Source of the DNA: Elusimicrobiota bacterium | GTDB taxonomy: Bacteria > Elusimicrobiota > Elusimicrobia > Elusimicrobiales > UBA9959 | DNA: 16,437 bases | Reading direction: 5' to 3' | NCBI GenBank assembly: GCA_030639665.1 | Contig: DAOWCC010000023.1 | Coordinates: 1-16,437, forward strand | Shown here: piece by piece, positions 7,021-14,447 of the stretch | How positions within the stretch are numbered: position 1 is the stretch's first letter | Layout: every line of letters begins with the position of its first letter | Translations under genes and position numbers: made by a program | The notes under the pieces: generated by a model | What the model was told of the DNA's origin: nothing | Databases searched by the model: none | The model's input: only the letters and a program-made list of their open reading frames with translations

Positions 7021-7216
7021 CTATAGTATCAATAAAGCCAAATACGGGACAAAGCCAATTTCTCAGTCCTCCTTTAAAACCATATCCTCATATTATTAAA
7101 GTTAAACGGAAAAATAAAGAACAATGATGAATCCAAACGCAATATCTGATTTATTTGATAAGATATATGTCAATAAAGCGGATTTTAGAAATACTGACAA
7201 ACTGCGCTCAAAAACA

Positions 7217-7885
7217 ATGAAACTTAAAATATTAAAAACTTTTATACTTCTCACAATATTCTTTTATGCCCCGGCTTCTTTCGCGGCGGAAATGGAAACT
7301 ATTGCCGAAAGCGGTAAAATAATTTTAAACCCTGATTTCAGCCGTCAGAAAATAAGCCATATTGAAGTTCCCGCTCCGGCAAAGTCCGCGGCGGATTTTT
7401 CACAAACCGGACCAGAGAACGCGTTTGATTTGGAAAACCCCATTGAAAATTTTGGAAATGTCGGGGAATGGATGTATAGAGGAGCAAGACTGCCCGATGA
7501 TATCCATTATGAATTTCTTAGAGATTTGGGCATAACAACCGTCATTGACATGCAATGGCCGCTTAAAGACGACCAAAACCTTTGCGAAAAATACGGCCTT
7601 AACTGCATTTATAATCCGGTAATACTAATTCCGGAAATTGATTTATATTTTGACATGAAAGCGCTAAAAAAAGCTTTTAAAAAAACGGTTGAGGAATTTA
7701 AAGCTGGAAAAATGATATATATACACTGCCATTTTGGAAGCGATAGAACGGGGATATTGGCCTCAGCTTTCATAATAAAGCAAAACATGTGCCACACTCA
7801 AAACCCAAATGACCCCCTGCTTCAAGAAAAAACCATGAAATCGGTTGAAGCCGATTTACTGAAACACGGTTATAATGAAACCTAA
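7217..7885 (+). CDS. Secreted protein tyrosine/dual-specificity phosphatase
   Basis: 222 aa from the chosen start. MKLKILKTFILLTIFF...ASFA is a clean signal peptide, so the protein is likely periplasmic or lipid-free exported. The catalytic loop HCHFGSDRTG is a full HC-x5-R-T/S-G signature, with Cys171 as nucleophile and Arg177 as phosphate binder (numbered from this start). Upstream, NVGEWMYRGARLPDDIHYEFLRDLGITTVIDMQ is the beta-alpha entry typical of bacterial DSP/PTP-like proteins (Siw14/tyrosine-phosphatase types), and D/E residues after VIDMQWP could serve as general acid. An ATG at 7124 would add 31 polar residues in front of the signal peptide; neither start has a convincing ribosome binding site. 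Substrate unknown: phosphotyrosine, phosphoinositide or inositol phosphates are all possible. Confidence 0.88.
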   Translation: MKLKILKTFILLTIFFYAPASFAAEMETIAESGKIILNPDFSRQKISHIEVPAPAKSAADFSQTGPENAFDLENPIENFGNVGEWMYRGARLPDDIHYEFLRDLGITTVIDMQWPLKDDQNLCEKYGLNCIYNPVILIPEIDLYFDMKALKKAFKKTVEEFKAGKMIYIHCHFGSDRTGILASAFIIKQNMCHTQNPNDPLLQEKTMKSVEADLLKHGYNET

Positions 7886-8084
7886 CAAAAACCCCTAAAA
7901 GAAATGAAAACATGGATAACGGAGTTTGATAAGAACAAAGACTGGCTCTGCCAATAAGCCGCGTTGCCGCGCTTCAAAATTTACCGCTTTCTACTCACTA
8001 TTTTGCTTATAGGCCCAATGGCCCAAAGATTTAGGGTCCATTGACTCTTATTGAAAAGCCTCGATTTAGATATACTTTATGTAA
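7886..8084. other. Gene-free stretch upstream of MITE 2
   Basis: No supported gene. A 17-codon frame (ATG at 7904) has no support. Near the right end TATACT (8071-8076) could be a -10 box, but no well-spaced -35 is convincing (TTGAAA at 8051 is 14 nt away, TTGACT at 8041 is 24 nt away). If it is a promoter, the original start codon of the downstream transglycosylase gene would have been only about 15 nt away before the insertion. Confidence 0.3.
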
Positions 8085-8297
8085 GGGTTTGTTGAAAAAG
8101 TCTACTCGGGTGTATTTCGCATAAACTGGCACTTTCAAAAGTTTAATACGAATACTTATCAGCGAACAAGTAGATTTTAAACCGAAACAAGGAGCAAGGA
8201 ACGAGCATACTCTGTCGGTGGTCTGTGAGTGACGCGCAACGAAGTTGCAGGTCAAAAGAGACCGAAAGACGCCGAAAGGGATTTTTTCAGCAAACCC
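8085..8297. mobile_element. MITE-like element 2 (213 bp) with TAA target duplication
   Basis: Ends are inverted repeats of 18 bp with two mismatches, GGGTTTGYTGAAAAARTC. A TAA triplet flanks it on both sides (8082-8084 and 8298-8300), consistent with a 3-bp TNA duplication as made by parts of the IS5 family. No transposase is encoded. Its terminal repeats differ from those of element 1, so a different transposase probably moved it. It lies 10 bp before the start codon of the lytic transglycosylase gene. Confidence 0.87.
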
Positions 8298-8307
8298 TAA
8301 ACCAAAT

Positions 8308-9054
8308 ATGAGAATAGCTCTAGCCATCATACTCGTAACCGTCCTGTTTAACCTAAGCACGGTGCAAAGCAAAATCCAGCCATTTGATCAATTACATAGA
8401 ATCAACGCGGATATTTTTGCCGCTCATTCAATGACATTGACCGAATCTCAAGCCGAAAACATAAACAATACCGAAATAATCAATGATTTGCCTTCCACCC
8501 CTCTTTTGGATGAAATAGCTTTCAATGTCCGCCCTGAAGCGGAACATGACTTGAATGCCCTTCTTTTTGATCCTCTTAAAATGAATTTTAATAAAAGCAT
8601 TTCGGCTGATTCCGATATTCCTTTCATTGTAGCGGCTATAAAGGAATCAAAAGCGCAAGGCGTGGATTTGGAACTCATACTGTCGGTTATAGAAAAGGAA
8701 TCTCAATTTGACCCTAAAGCGCGAAGCCGCGCCGGAGCTGTCGGCCTTATGCAAGTTATGCCTAGCACCGCCAAATGGCTGGGTTTAAAAGACAAATCAC
8801 AACTTTGGACCCCCGAAGTCAATATTAAGTACGGCGTAAAATATTTAAGATATCTGTGGAAGCAATTCGGTAAAGGCGATTTTTCACAATTAACCGTAGC
8901 GGACCTGCAAAATGAAGGCCTTATAAAAACAATAGCCGCTTATAATGCCGGCCCCGGCAATGTAAAAAAATATAATGGCGTGCCCCCTTTCAGAGAAACC
9001 CGAAACTACTTAAAGAAAATAAAAGCTTCCTTCAAATATTACGAAAATCTCTAA
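8308..9054 (+). CDS. Secreted lytic transglycosylase (SLT domain)
   Basis: 248 aa. The N-terminus MRIALAIILVTVLFNLSTVQS is a signal peptide or anchor. The C-terminal half is a goose-lysozyme-like SLT domain (about 115-245) that cleaves the MurNAc-GlcNAc bond of peptidoglycan with anhydro-ring formation. Motifs: LILSVIEKESQFDP with catalytic Glu131, AGAVGLMQVMPSTA (about 142-155) and IAAYNAGPGNVKKYNG (about 217-232). Residues 22-110 have no recognised domain. The frame stays open upstream into MITE 2, but a start there would put about 20 polar residues before the signal peptide, so I choose 8308. No Shine-Dalgarno is seen, nor would there be one if the element were removed. It converges with the ABC permease gene. 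Confidence 0.93.
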   Translation: MRIALAIILVTVLFNLSTVQSKIQPFDQLHRINADIFAAHSMTLTESQAENINNTEIINDLPSTPLLDEIAFNVRPEAEHDLNALLFDPLKMNFNKSISADSDIPFIVAAIKESKAQGVDLELILSVIEKESQFDPKARSRAGAVGLMQVMPSTAKWLGLKDKSQLWTPEVNIKYGVKYLRYLWKQFGKGDFSQLTVADLQNEGLIKTIAAYNAGPGNVKKYNGVPPFRETRNYLKKIKASFKYYENL

Positions 9055-9131
9055 TCCTCTGAATCAAACCTTTATTAGCCAATTCCACTCCCGAAGAGGA
9101 AAAGGCGATTTAACTAAAAATATATTGTTTT

Positions 9132-10418
9132 TTATTTTGATTTTCCGAATCGCAATTTAAAGGTAAGCAATGCTTCGCCCGAGAATATCTTTCCCGCTAT
9201 AGCGACAAAGACTCCAAAAACAACAGCCTGATAAACTATCCCCCACATTACCGCCGAATAATTCTGCACCAATATATTCTGAGGAGCTATAAAGGCATGT
9301 GTGAACGGTATGGCATAAAGCAATAATTTTATCACAAAAGAAGCATCTCCTATGTCTATGAACATAGGAAGCAAATAGGATATCATTATGAGCATCATAA
9401 GAGGCGTAATCATAACGCCGACACTTTTAACATCCTCGCTGAGAACGCCCAATATAAGCGCGATGGCAAGAGCGCATAATATGCAGAACAATACAGAAAT
9501 ACCTATCATTAAATAACCCGCCGCGCTTATTACCAAGCCCAGTTGTATAAAAGCGTCCTGAGTAAAAAGCGCCGACCCCAAAACTGCTTGTCCCATAATT
9601 CCGGACATAAAAGAACGCATGCCCAGCATATAGCCGCCTGAAAGAAGAACAGCTATAATAGCCGCGGCGGAAAGCTTGGACATTATCAAAGCCTTCCTGT
9701 CAATCGGCGAACTCAAAAGAGTTTCAAGAGTCTTATTTTCTTTTTCACCGGCTATAGCCGTCATAATCATTTGAGCCGCCATAAAAACCAAGAAAAATAC
9801 CGCTATGGGAAAGAAATAAGTTTGAGACCGAACAAATGCAAGTACTTTCTTTACTGAAACCCGCGCGCGGGCGTTTCCGATAACCACAAATTCCTCTATT
9901 AAAACGGGCTTTTTCATAAATTCGACATCCGCCGAAGGAAATTTCTTCTCAAGCGCGTAAACACCCAAATCTTTGTTAATTCTACCAATGGCTTTTCTAA
10001 TCTTGGCCGCTGAAAAAGACGAACTGTAACCGCTTAGACTTTTACTGAAACGCGCGTAAACTTCTATAGTATGTTTTTTCTCCAGTTTAAAATTCCGCTC
10101 CAAGCCCTTGCCAATAACCATAAAAAACGATTCATCTTCATATTCATGATTTGAAAGCGCGTCCGCCAAATCGCCCGCGGAAGCGTCTTTCACCATATAT
10201 TTGCCGTCAGCCAAACCTTTAATTATCCTCTTTGAAAGTTCGGATTTATCAAAATCCAAAACCACCACATTATTCCGGGCCGCCGAAGCCTTGGTTTGTT
10301 TTCCCACGACCGAGCCTATCATATGGAATATAAACAGCATCGCCGCCAGCGAAACAATCAGCTGGATGGTGAGCATTTCTTTTATCTCTTTCTTTAGCAG
10401 AATAAAAAATATTCTCAT
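9132..10418 (-). CDS. ABC-2 type exporter permease (NatB-like)
   Basis: 428 aa. One N-terminal membrane helix (about 17-36) is followed by a roughly 160-residue extracytoplasmic domain and then about six helices, e.g. FFPIAVFFLVFMAAQMIMTAI, IIAVLLSGGYMLG, LMIGISVLFCILCALAIALILG and ITPLMMLIMISYLLPMF. GEKENKTLETLLSSPI before the second helix group is the hallmark cytosolic loop of the NatB/YhaP/ABC-2 group. It overlaps the ATPase gene by 4 bp (ATGA), so the two are translationally coupled and form the exporter. NatAB exports sodium in Bacillus, but related pairs carry other substrates, so the cargo is not known. Confidence 0.9.
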   Translation of the reverse strand: MRIFFILLKKEIKEMLTIQLIVSLAAMLFIFHMIGSVVGKQTKASAARNNVVVLDFDKSELSKRIIKGLADGKYMVKDASAGDLADALSNHEYEDESFFMVIGKGLERNFKLEKKHTIEVYARFSKSLSGYSSSFSAAKIRKAIGRINKDLGVYALEKKFPSADVEFMKKPVLIEEFVVIGNARARVSVKKVLAFVRSQTYFFPIAVFFLVFMAAQMIMTAIAGEKENKTLETLLSSPIDRKALIMSKLSAAAIIAVLLSGGYMLGMRSFMSGIMGQAVLGSALFTQDAFIQLGLVISAAGYLMIGISVLFCILCALAIALILGVLSEDVKSVGVMITPLMMLIMISYLLPMFIDIGDASFVIKLLLYAIPFTHAFIAPQNILVQNYSAVMWGIVYQAVVFGVFVAIAGKIFSGEALLTFKLRFGKSK

Positions 10419-11134
10419 CGCGTAAGTTTTATAAAAACTTCCTCCAAATTATCCGTTGAAAATTTATTTTTAAGTTCGCTGGGCGCGCCGCAGGCAAGCA
10501 ATTTTCCGTCATTCATTATCCCCATTCTGTCCGACAAAAATTCTATTTCAAGCATATTATGGCTTGATAAAAGAACCGTCATGCCATCTTTAGCCAATTG
10601 CTTAATTGTTTTTCTTATCTCAAAACTATTGAGAATATCCAAACCGCTGGTAGGCTCATCCAATATGGCAAATCGCGGATTGATCATAACGGCGCGGGAG
10701 AGCAAAAGTTTTCTTGTCATTCCTTTGCTATAGGTTTTAACTTTATCTTTCAGTTTATCCTTAAGCCCGCAGAGCTCTTCTCCGTATTTAACGGTCTTTA
10801 ACACCCTTCTTTTATCGCGAAAAAAGATTGAGGCCATAAATTTCAAATATTCATGGCCGGTTAAATTTTTATAAGCTCCGGCTTCTTCCGGCAAATAACT
10901 TATTATTTTCCTGATTTTTTTTGAATCTTTGTTTACATCCAAACCGAATATCTCAACACTTCCGCCGGTGGGGCTTAATATTGTTGAAAGTATTTTGAGG
11001 GTGGTTGATTTACCGACGCCATTGGGGCCGACCAAAGCGAATATTTCTCCTTCCTTAATATTAAAACTCAAGCCTTTGACAGCTTCAAAATTTTTATATT
11101 TTTTAATAAGATTGGAAACAATTACCGCGTTCAT
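10415..11134 (-). CDS. ABC transporter ATP-binding protein (NatA-like)
   Basis: 239 aa. The nucleotide-binding domain is complete: Walker A GPNGVGKST (36-44), Q-loop region YLPEEAG (80-86), where the usual Gln is a Glu as in many NatA-like proteins, signature YSKGMTRKL (135-143) in place of LSGGQ, Walker B FAILDE (155-160) with DEPTSGLD, and switch His in LLSSHNM. The fusion-free size and these variants fit ABC-2 drug/ion exporters. It follows dinB by 26 bp and overlaps the permease gene by 4 bp. There is no clear ribosome binding site before the ATG at 11134. Confidence 0.93.
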   Translation of the reverse strand: MNAVIVSNLIKKYKNFEAVKGLSFNIKEGEIFALVGPNGVGKSTTLKILSTILSPTGGSVEIFGLDVNKDSKKIRKIISYLPEEAGAYKNLTGHEYLKFMASIFFRDKRRVLKTVKYGEELCGLKDKLKDKVKTYSKGMTRKLLLSRAVMINPRFAILDEPTSGLDILNSFEIRKTIKQLAKDGMTVLLSSHNMLEIEFLSDRMGIMNDGKLLACGAPSELKNKFSTDNLEEVFIKLTR

Positions 11135-11160
11135 GGTCTATATATTACAAAATTTTTAGC

Positions 11161-12333
11161 CTACCCTTTTTTTATTCCCGCCCTGTAAATAGCTTTATCG
11201 CCGAATTTTTTTCTTATATTCTCAATGACTTTATGCATATTCTCTCTTTTTTCATTTTCCGTTTCCTCAAATAAAGACTCGGTAATTTGGGCGGATATGA
11301 AATTAGAACTTTTGACACCTAATAATCTGATTTTTTTATTTCCCCTTTTTAAAGATTTATAAAGCTTCATTATATGCCCATAAATAATATCGGCGTAATT
11401 TGTGGCAAAACCAATGCTTATCGACCTATTAAAAGTAGAAAAATCTTCAAGACGGATTTTCAATGTTATGGTTTTTCCTTTTAAATCCTCTTTCCTTAAA
11501 CGAAAAGCCACTTTATCGCTAAGCGCGAGCAGAGATGATTTTATTTTATCCTCATTTGCCGTATCAATTTCAAAAGTAATTTCATTACTGATTGATTTAA
11601 CTTCTCCTTCCGTTTTAACTTCCCTATTATCTATTCCAAAAGCAAGCTCCTTAAATTCCAAGCCGCGACCGCCCAAAAATTTAAATAATCTGTCGGAATC
11701 CATGGCCGCCAATTGCCCTATGGTTGATATGCCATGAAATTTAAGAATTTTTTCCGTCTTTGGACCAAGTCCCCATATCCGCGATATATCAAGAGGCCTT
11801 AAAAACGCGCGCGCGTCTTTCGGCTTAACTTCTACAAGGCCATCGGGCTTTTTTAAATCGGAGGCTATTTTGGCAATAAATTTATTGGGAGCGAGACCGA
11901 CTGAAGCCGTAAGACCCGTTTCAGTTTTTATCCGTTCTTTTATCATGCGGCAAACATCCATCGGCTCGCCGAATAATTTATAACTTCGGCTTATATCCAG
12001 AAAAGCCTCGTCAATGCTTATCGGCTCCATATCGGGGGTAAAATCATAAAATATTTTTAATATGATTTTGGAGGCCGCCGAATATTTTTTCATTTGAGGC
12101 GCTACAAAAATGCCTTTGGGGCATTTCCGCCAAGCCTCGCTTATGGGCATGGCGGAATGTATGCCAAATTGCCGCGCTTCATAAGAGCAAGTGGAAACCA
12201 CGCCCCTGCCCTTCCCGCGTTTGGGGTCCGCGCCCACAATTACCGGCTTGCCCCTGAACGACGGATTATCCCTCTGCTCAATAGCGGCAAAAAAAGCATC
12301 CATGTCCACATGCGCTATATATCTCTCAGCCAT
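11161..12333 (-). CDS. dinB: Y-family DNA polymerase IV
   Basis: 390 aa from the chosen start, standard for Pol IV, which copies past damaged template bases with low fidelity. Catalytic residues are Asp10 in HVDMDAFFAAIEQ and Asp108/Glu109 in SIDEAFLD; Phe15 is the steric gate against ribonucleotides. Also visible are GRGVVSTCSYEAR (finger), SVGLAPNKFIAKIASDLKKP (thumb), the helix-hairpin-helix IWGLGPKTEKIL and a little-finger domain. A QITESLF segment near the C-terminus is a possible variant of the sliding-clamp motif. TTG 12369 would add 12 residues of no family counterpart; ATG 12333 has AGGA 10 nt upstream. It is the first gene of a dinB-ABC operon and diverges from the TPR operon. I could not identify an SOS (LexA) box. 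Confidence 0.95.
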   Translation of the reverse strand: MAERYIAHVDMDAFFAAIEQRDNPSFRGKPVIVGADPKRGKGRGVVSTCSYEARQFGIHSAMPISEAWRKCPKGIFVAPQMKKYSAASKIILKIFYDFTPDMEPISIDEAFLDISRSYKLFGEPMDVCRMIKERIKTETGLTASVGLAPNKFIAKIASDLKKPDGLVEVKPKDARAFLRPLDISRIWGLGPKTEKILKFHGISTIGQLAAMDSDRLFKFLGGRGLEFKELAFGIDNREVKTEGEVKSISNEITFEIDTANEDKIKSSLLALSDKVAFRLRKEDLKGKTITLKIRLEDFSTFNRSISIGFATNYADIIYGHIMKLYKSLKRGNKKIRLLGVKSSNFISAQITESLFEETENEKRENMHKVIENIRKKFGDKAIYRAGIKKG

Positions 12334-12378
12334 ATAATAAATCCTATTAAAAATTAGGGTATAAGCCAAACAAATGAC

Positions 12379-12407
12379 TTGCCATTTGGCCTGGAAAATC
12401 TTATATT
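12379..12407 (+). promoter_or_regulatory. Sigma70-type promoter for the tpr-csgG unit
   Basis: TTGCCA (12379-12384) and TATATT (12402-12407) are each one base off consensus and are separated by exactly 17 bp. The expected RNA start is near 12414, giving a leader of about 140 nt. A GCCAAA...TTTGGC inverted repeat (12365-12390) overlaps the -35 box and could be an operator. Confidence 0.6.
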
Positions 12408-12413
12408 TGTATT

Positions 12414-12556
12414 AGAGGCACACTATCCCCCCTAAATTCCAGTTGGTCTTTATTATATTGGAGGGCTGAAATTAAGGCTATGCCAATGCCGCATCAGAGC
12501 CTATGGCTATCAGGCGGCGAAAGCAGGGGGGACTACGCAAAATCGAAGGAGGCTTC
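12414..12556 (+). promoter_or_regulatory. Structured mRNA leader with repeat copy B and RBS hairpin
   Basis: Copy B of the window-start repeat lies at 12478-12520: outer stem 12487-12492/12514-12519 and inner hairpin AGCC-TAT-GGCT (12498-12508). Behind it, CGAAG (12544-12548) pairs with CTTCG (12553-12557), leaving GAGG of the Shine-Dalgarno in a 4-nt loop directly before GTG 12557. CTACG upstream (12533-12537) could pair with part of CGTG at the start codon as an alternative fold. The layout suggests translational control by RNA structure. Exact leader start is inferred from the promoter. Confidence 0.5.
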
Positions 12557-12973
12557 GTGAAACTTATTATATCGTTACTTTTACTAATTGGCAGCATTTC
12601 AATCGCGGGAGCGGCGCAACCGGCCAAGTCTCTCACAGCGGCTGAATTGGCTAAACGCCAAGAGATGCTTAAAATAGCGGCGAACATTAAGGAAAGCATA
12701 AAACAAAATCCTAAAAATGTTGAATTGTATATTCAGCTCGGTTTTATTTACAGCAAGCTGAAGAATATAAACGAAGCGCAAAAAGCCTTTGAAACCGCGG
12801 TTAGATTAAATCCAAAACATTCTAAAGCTCATTTTATGCTGGGGCTCATTTATGAAAAAAAAAGGCTGAAGAACAAAGCTATAGCTTCATGGCAGGCCTG
12901 CCTTGATAATGCCGCCGATAAAAAAACAAGAGAGACGGCAATTAAACATCTTCACTTTTTGAGGGCGAAATGA
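12557..12973 (+). CDS. Secreted TPR-repeat protein
   Basis: 138 aa. Start GTG 12557 is preferred: GGAGG lies 4 nt before it, and it opens directly onto a signal peptide (KLIISLLLLIGSISIAGAAQPA). An ATG at 12503 would lie inside the structured leader without a ribosome binding site. Two TPR units are visible: VELYIQLGFIYSKLKNINEAQKAFETAVRLNP and KAHFMLGLIYEKKRLKNKAIASWQACLDN, flanked by helices. TPR proteins act as scaffolds; with the overlapping CsgG-like lipoprotein gene (ATGA overlap) this probably forms an envelope complex, perhaps chaperoning an exported partner. No enzymatic residues. Confidence 0.88.
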   Translation: MKLIISLLLLIGSISIAGAAQPAKSLTAAELAKRQEMLKIAANIKESIKQNPKNVELYIQLGFIYSKLKNINEAQKAFETAVRLNPKHSKAHFMLGLIYEKKRLKNKAIASWQACLDNAADKKTRETAIKHLHFLRAK

Positions 12974-13608
12974 AAAATATACCTTTATTCATTATAGCCT
13001 CGTCTATTTTTTTCTCAGGTTGCGTGACTCCTCAAGTCGCCATTAATCCGAGAGCGGACTTTTCCGGCATTAATCGTGTTGCCGTAATAACATTTACCGG
13101 AAGCAAAGGAAATATAGCCGCCGACCTTATGACTCAAAGTTTGCTCGCGAGCGGTGTGGATGTCATTGAACGCCAACAATTAAGCAGTGTTTTAAAAGAA
13201 CATCAACTTACGGCCTCAGGCGGTTTTGACAGAGCCACCGCTAAAAAAATCGGAAAATTACTGGGCGTTGACGCTTTATTTCTGGGTTCCGTGGTTGAAA
13301 CCACTCCCGCGACCAGTTATCTGATAAACACTTCCGGTGGAAATTCACTAAGCAAAGTAAACGAAGTGGCGGGAAGCCATATGCGTTCGGAAGGCGCGGT
13401 TATGGGCCTGCCCGATTCCCAGCTGGTAACCACCGCCGCCAGCACATCTCTGATATCGCGAATGGTGGACATAGAAACAGGTTCGGTTCTATGGTCAGCC
13501 TCCATGAGTTACGACGGTTTTGATATTACATCCGCAATGAGCGGCATAACCAGAGCTTTTGTGCGCTCGCTGGTTCCCATTTGGCCCGCAATCCTAAAAC
13601 CTTTATGA
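12970..13608 (+). CDS. CsgG-family lipoprotein
   Basis: 212 aa. MKNIPLFIIASSIFFSGC is a lipoprotein signal with the lipidated Cys at 18. The following domain fits the CsgG/curli-assembly and DUF799-like fold: INRVAVITFTG (first strand), GSKGNIAADLMTQSLLASGVDVIERQQLSSVLKEHQL (about 42-78), and AKKIGKLLGVDALFLGSVVE (about 86-106), then MVDIETGSVLWSAS (about 166-180). CsgG itself is a nonameric outer-membrane channel for curli; short homologues like this are often periplasmic-side lipoproteins of unknown role, and the channel-forming hairpins cannot be confirmed by eye. Overlaps the TPR gene by 4 bp, so coupled. No curli subunit or CsgEF partner is present here. Confidence 0.85.
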   Translation: MKNIPLFIIASSIFFSGCVTPQVAINPRADFSGINRVAVITFTGSKGNIAADLMTQSLLASGVDVIERQQLSSVLKEHQLTASGGFDRATAKKIGKLLGVDALFLGSVVETTPATSYLINTSGGNSLSKVNEVAGSHMRSEGAVMGLPDSQLVTTAASTSLISRMVDIETGSVLWSASMSYDGFDITSAMSGITRAFVRSLVPIWPAILKPL

Positions 13609-13614
13609 AGCTCG

Positions 13615-13636
13615 CCCGGCTAAAAGCCGGGTTTTT
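13615..13636 (+). terminator. Intrinsic terminator after the CsgG-like gene
   Basis: CCCGGC (13615-13620) pairs with GCCGGG (13626-13631) over a TAAAA loop, followed by five T. It is 6 bp past the stop codon. Confidence 0.85.
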
Positions 13637-13686
13637 GTTACGAAGTGAGAATAAATCCAAATAATTATCATAAACAGGGGGATAAC

Positions 13687-14301
13687 ATGAAAACAAAAAT
13701 AATAATCGCGGTAATAAGTATCTTTTTTTGCTCTAACGCTTTAGTATGCGCGCAACAGCAAAATCAAGAATCAAACGAAGAGCAAAACCAAGAACAAAAT
13801 AAGGAGCAAAATAAGAAAGAAAATAAAGAACAGAAAGAATACCGCTCATGGCAAGAAGCCAATGACGATATGGGGGGCATGAACAAAAAAGAAAGATCCG
13901 CTTTTCAAAAAAAGAAAATGGACGCCGATGGCGACGGCAAAGTGACTAAAGAAGAAAAAAAGGCGTTTAATCGAAGAAGCACCAAATATAAAAACCGTGA
14001 AAAAAGAGAAATGGACTCTGACGGCAACGGCAAAATAAGTAAAAAAGAAAGAGCCGCTCATAAAAAAATGAGGGCTAAAAGAAAAGCCAATAGATTAAAA
14101 AACCGCAGTAAAAAAATGGAACGCAAAGGGAAGAAAAAACAAATACGCGAAAAGAAGATGGAACGCAAAGGCGAAAAAATGCGGAAACGCGAAAAAAAGA
14201 AACAAAATCGCGGCGAGGAAATGAATAGAAAAAATCAAATGAGACAGCACCGCGGAAGTAGGGGCGGCGGTGGCGGTGGCGGAAAACGCAGCGGCAGATA
14301 A
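13687..14301 (+). CDS. Secreted EF-hand protein, Lys/Glu/Arg-rich, Gly-rich tail
   Basis: 204 aa. The start at 13687 has AGGGGG 5 nt before it and gives signal peptide MKTKIIIAVISIFFCSNALVCA; an upstream ATG or alternative start in the 13645 region lacks this. After a Gln/Glu/Asn-rich stretch (EQNQEQNKEQNKK) come two perfect calcium loops, DADGDGKVTKEE (about 79-90) and DSDGNGKISKKE (about 106-117). The rest is tandem KKMERKGKK/EKKMERKGEK repeats and ends in a Gly-rich RGGGGGGGKRSGR tail. It is likely exported and binds Ca2+; the very basic C-terminal half suggests binding to polyanions such as lipopolysaccharide or nucleic acid. It is a separate transcription unit from the TPR/CsgG pair unless read-through occurs. 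Confidence 0.85.
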   Translation: MKTKIIIAVISIFFCSNALVCAQQQNQESNEEQNQEQNKEQNKKENKEQKEYRSWQEANDDMGGMNKKERSAFQKKKMDADGDGKVTKEEKKAFNRRSTKYKNREKREMDSDGNGKISKKERAAHKKMRAKRKANRLKNRSKKMERKGKKKQIREKKMERKGEKMRKREKKKQNRGEEMNRKNQMRQHRGSRGGGGGGGKRSGR

Positions 14302-14317
14302 GATTAAAATAGCGCGA

Positions 14318-14343
14318 CAGACAGCAGTGTGGCAGTAATACAG
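14318..14343 (+). repeat. CAG array before the terminator (plus strand)
   Basis: CAG at 14318, 14325, 14333 and 14341 (spacings 7, 8, 8), with an extra CAG at 14322, between the EF-hand gene stop and the terminator at 14358. Same pattern as 208-245. Confidence 0.4.
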
Positions 14344-14357
14344 TTTAAAAGCAAATA

Positions 14358-14390
14358 AAAAAAGCGAAGAATTAAACCTTCGCTTTTTTT
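14358..14390. terminator. Bidirectional intrinsic terminator
   Basis: AAAGCGAAG pairs with CTTCGCTTT around ATTAAAC, with A-run before and T-run after. It sits between the converging EF-hand gene (plus) and the secreted paralog gene (minus), so it can serve both. Confidence 0.85.
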
Positions 14391-14398
14391 ATTTCAAT

Positions 14399-14438
14399 CT
14401 GTTTTCTGTTACTTCATCTCACTGCTCTCTGCTTTCTG
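14399..14438 (-). repeat. CAG array before the terminator (minus strand)
   Basis: On the minus strand CAG occurs at plus coordinates 14436-14438, 14429-14431, 14422-14424, 14406-14408 and 14399-14401. The spacings are 7, 7, 16 and 7. It lies between the stop of the minus-strand gene (14448) and the shared terminator. Confidence 0.45.
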
Positions 14439-14447
14439 ATTTCTCTA

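Noticed and set aside
8245..8307. Start of the transglycosylase inside MITE 2
   Set aside because: The reading frame is open there only by chance; the signal peptide begins at 8308.
12334..12420. LexA (SOS) box before dinB
   Set aside because: No CTGT-N8-ACAG or GAAC-N4-GTTC type site found; lineage-specific boxes cannot be excluded.
12503..12556. Upstream ATG for the TPR protein
   Set aside because: It lies in the loop of the structured element, has no RBS, and would put polar residues before the signal peptide; GTG 12557 has GGAGG.
12478..12556. c-di-GMP-I (GEMM) riboswitch in the TPR leader
   Set aside because: A GCGAAAGC and an ACGCAAA word are reminiscent, but the conserved core strings and junction of GEMM are missing.
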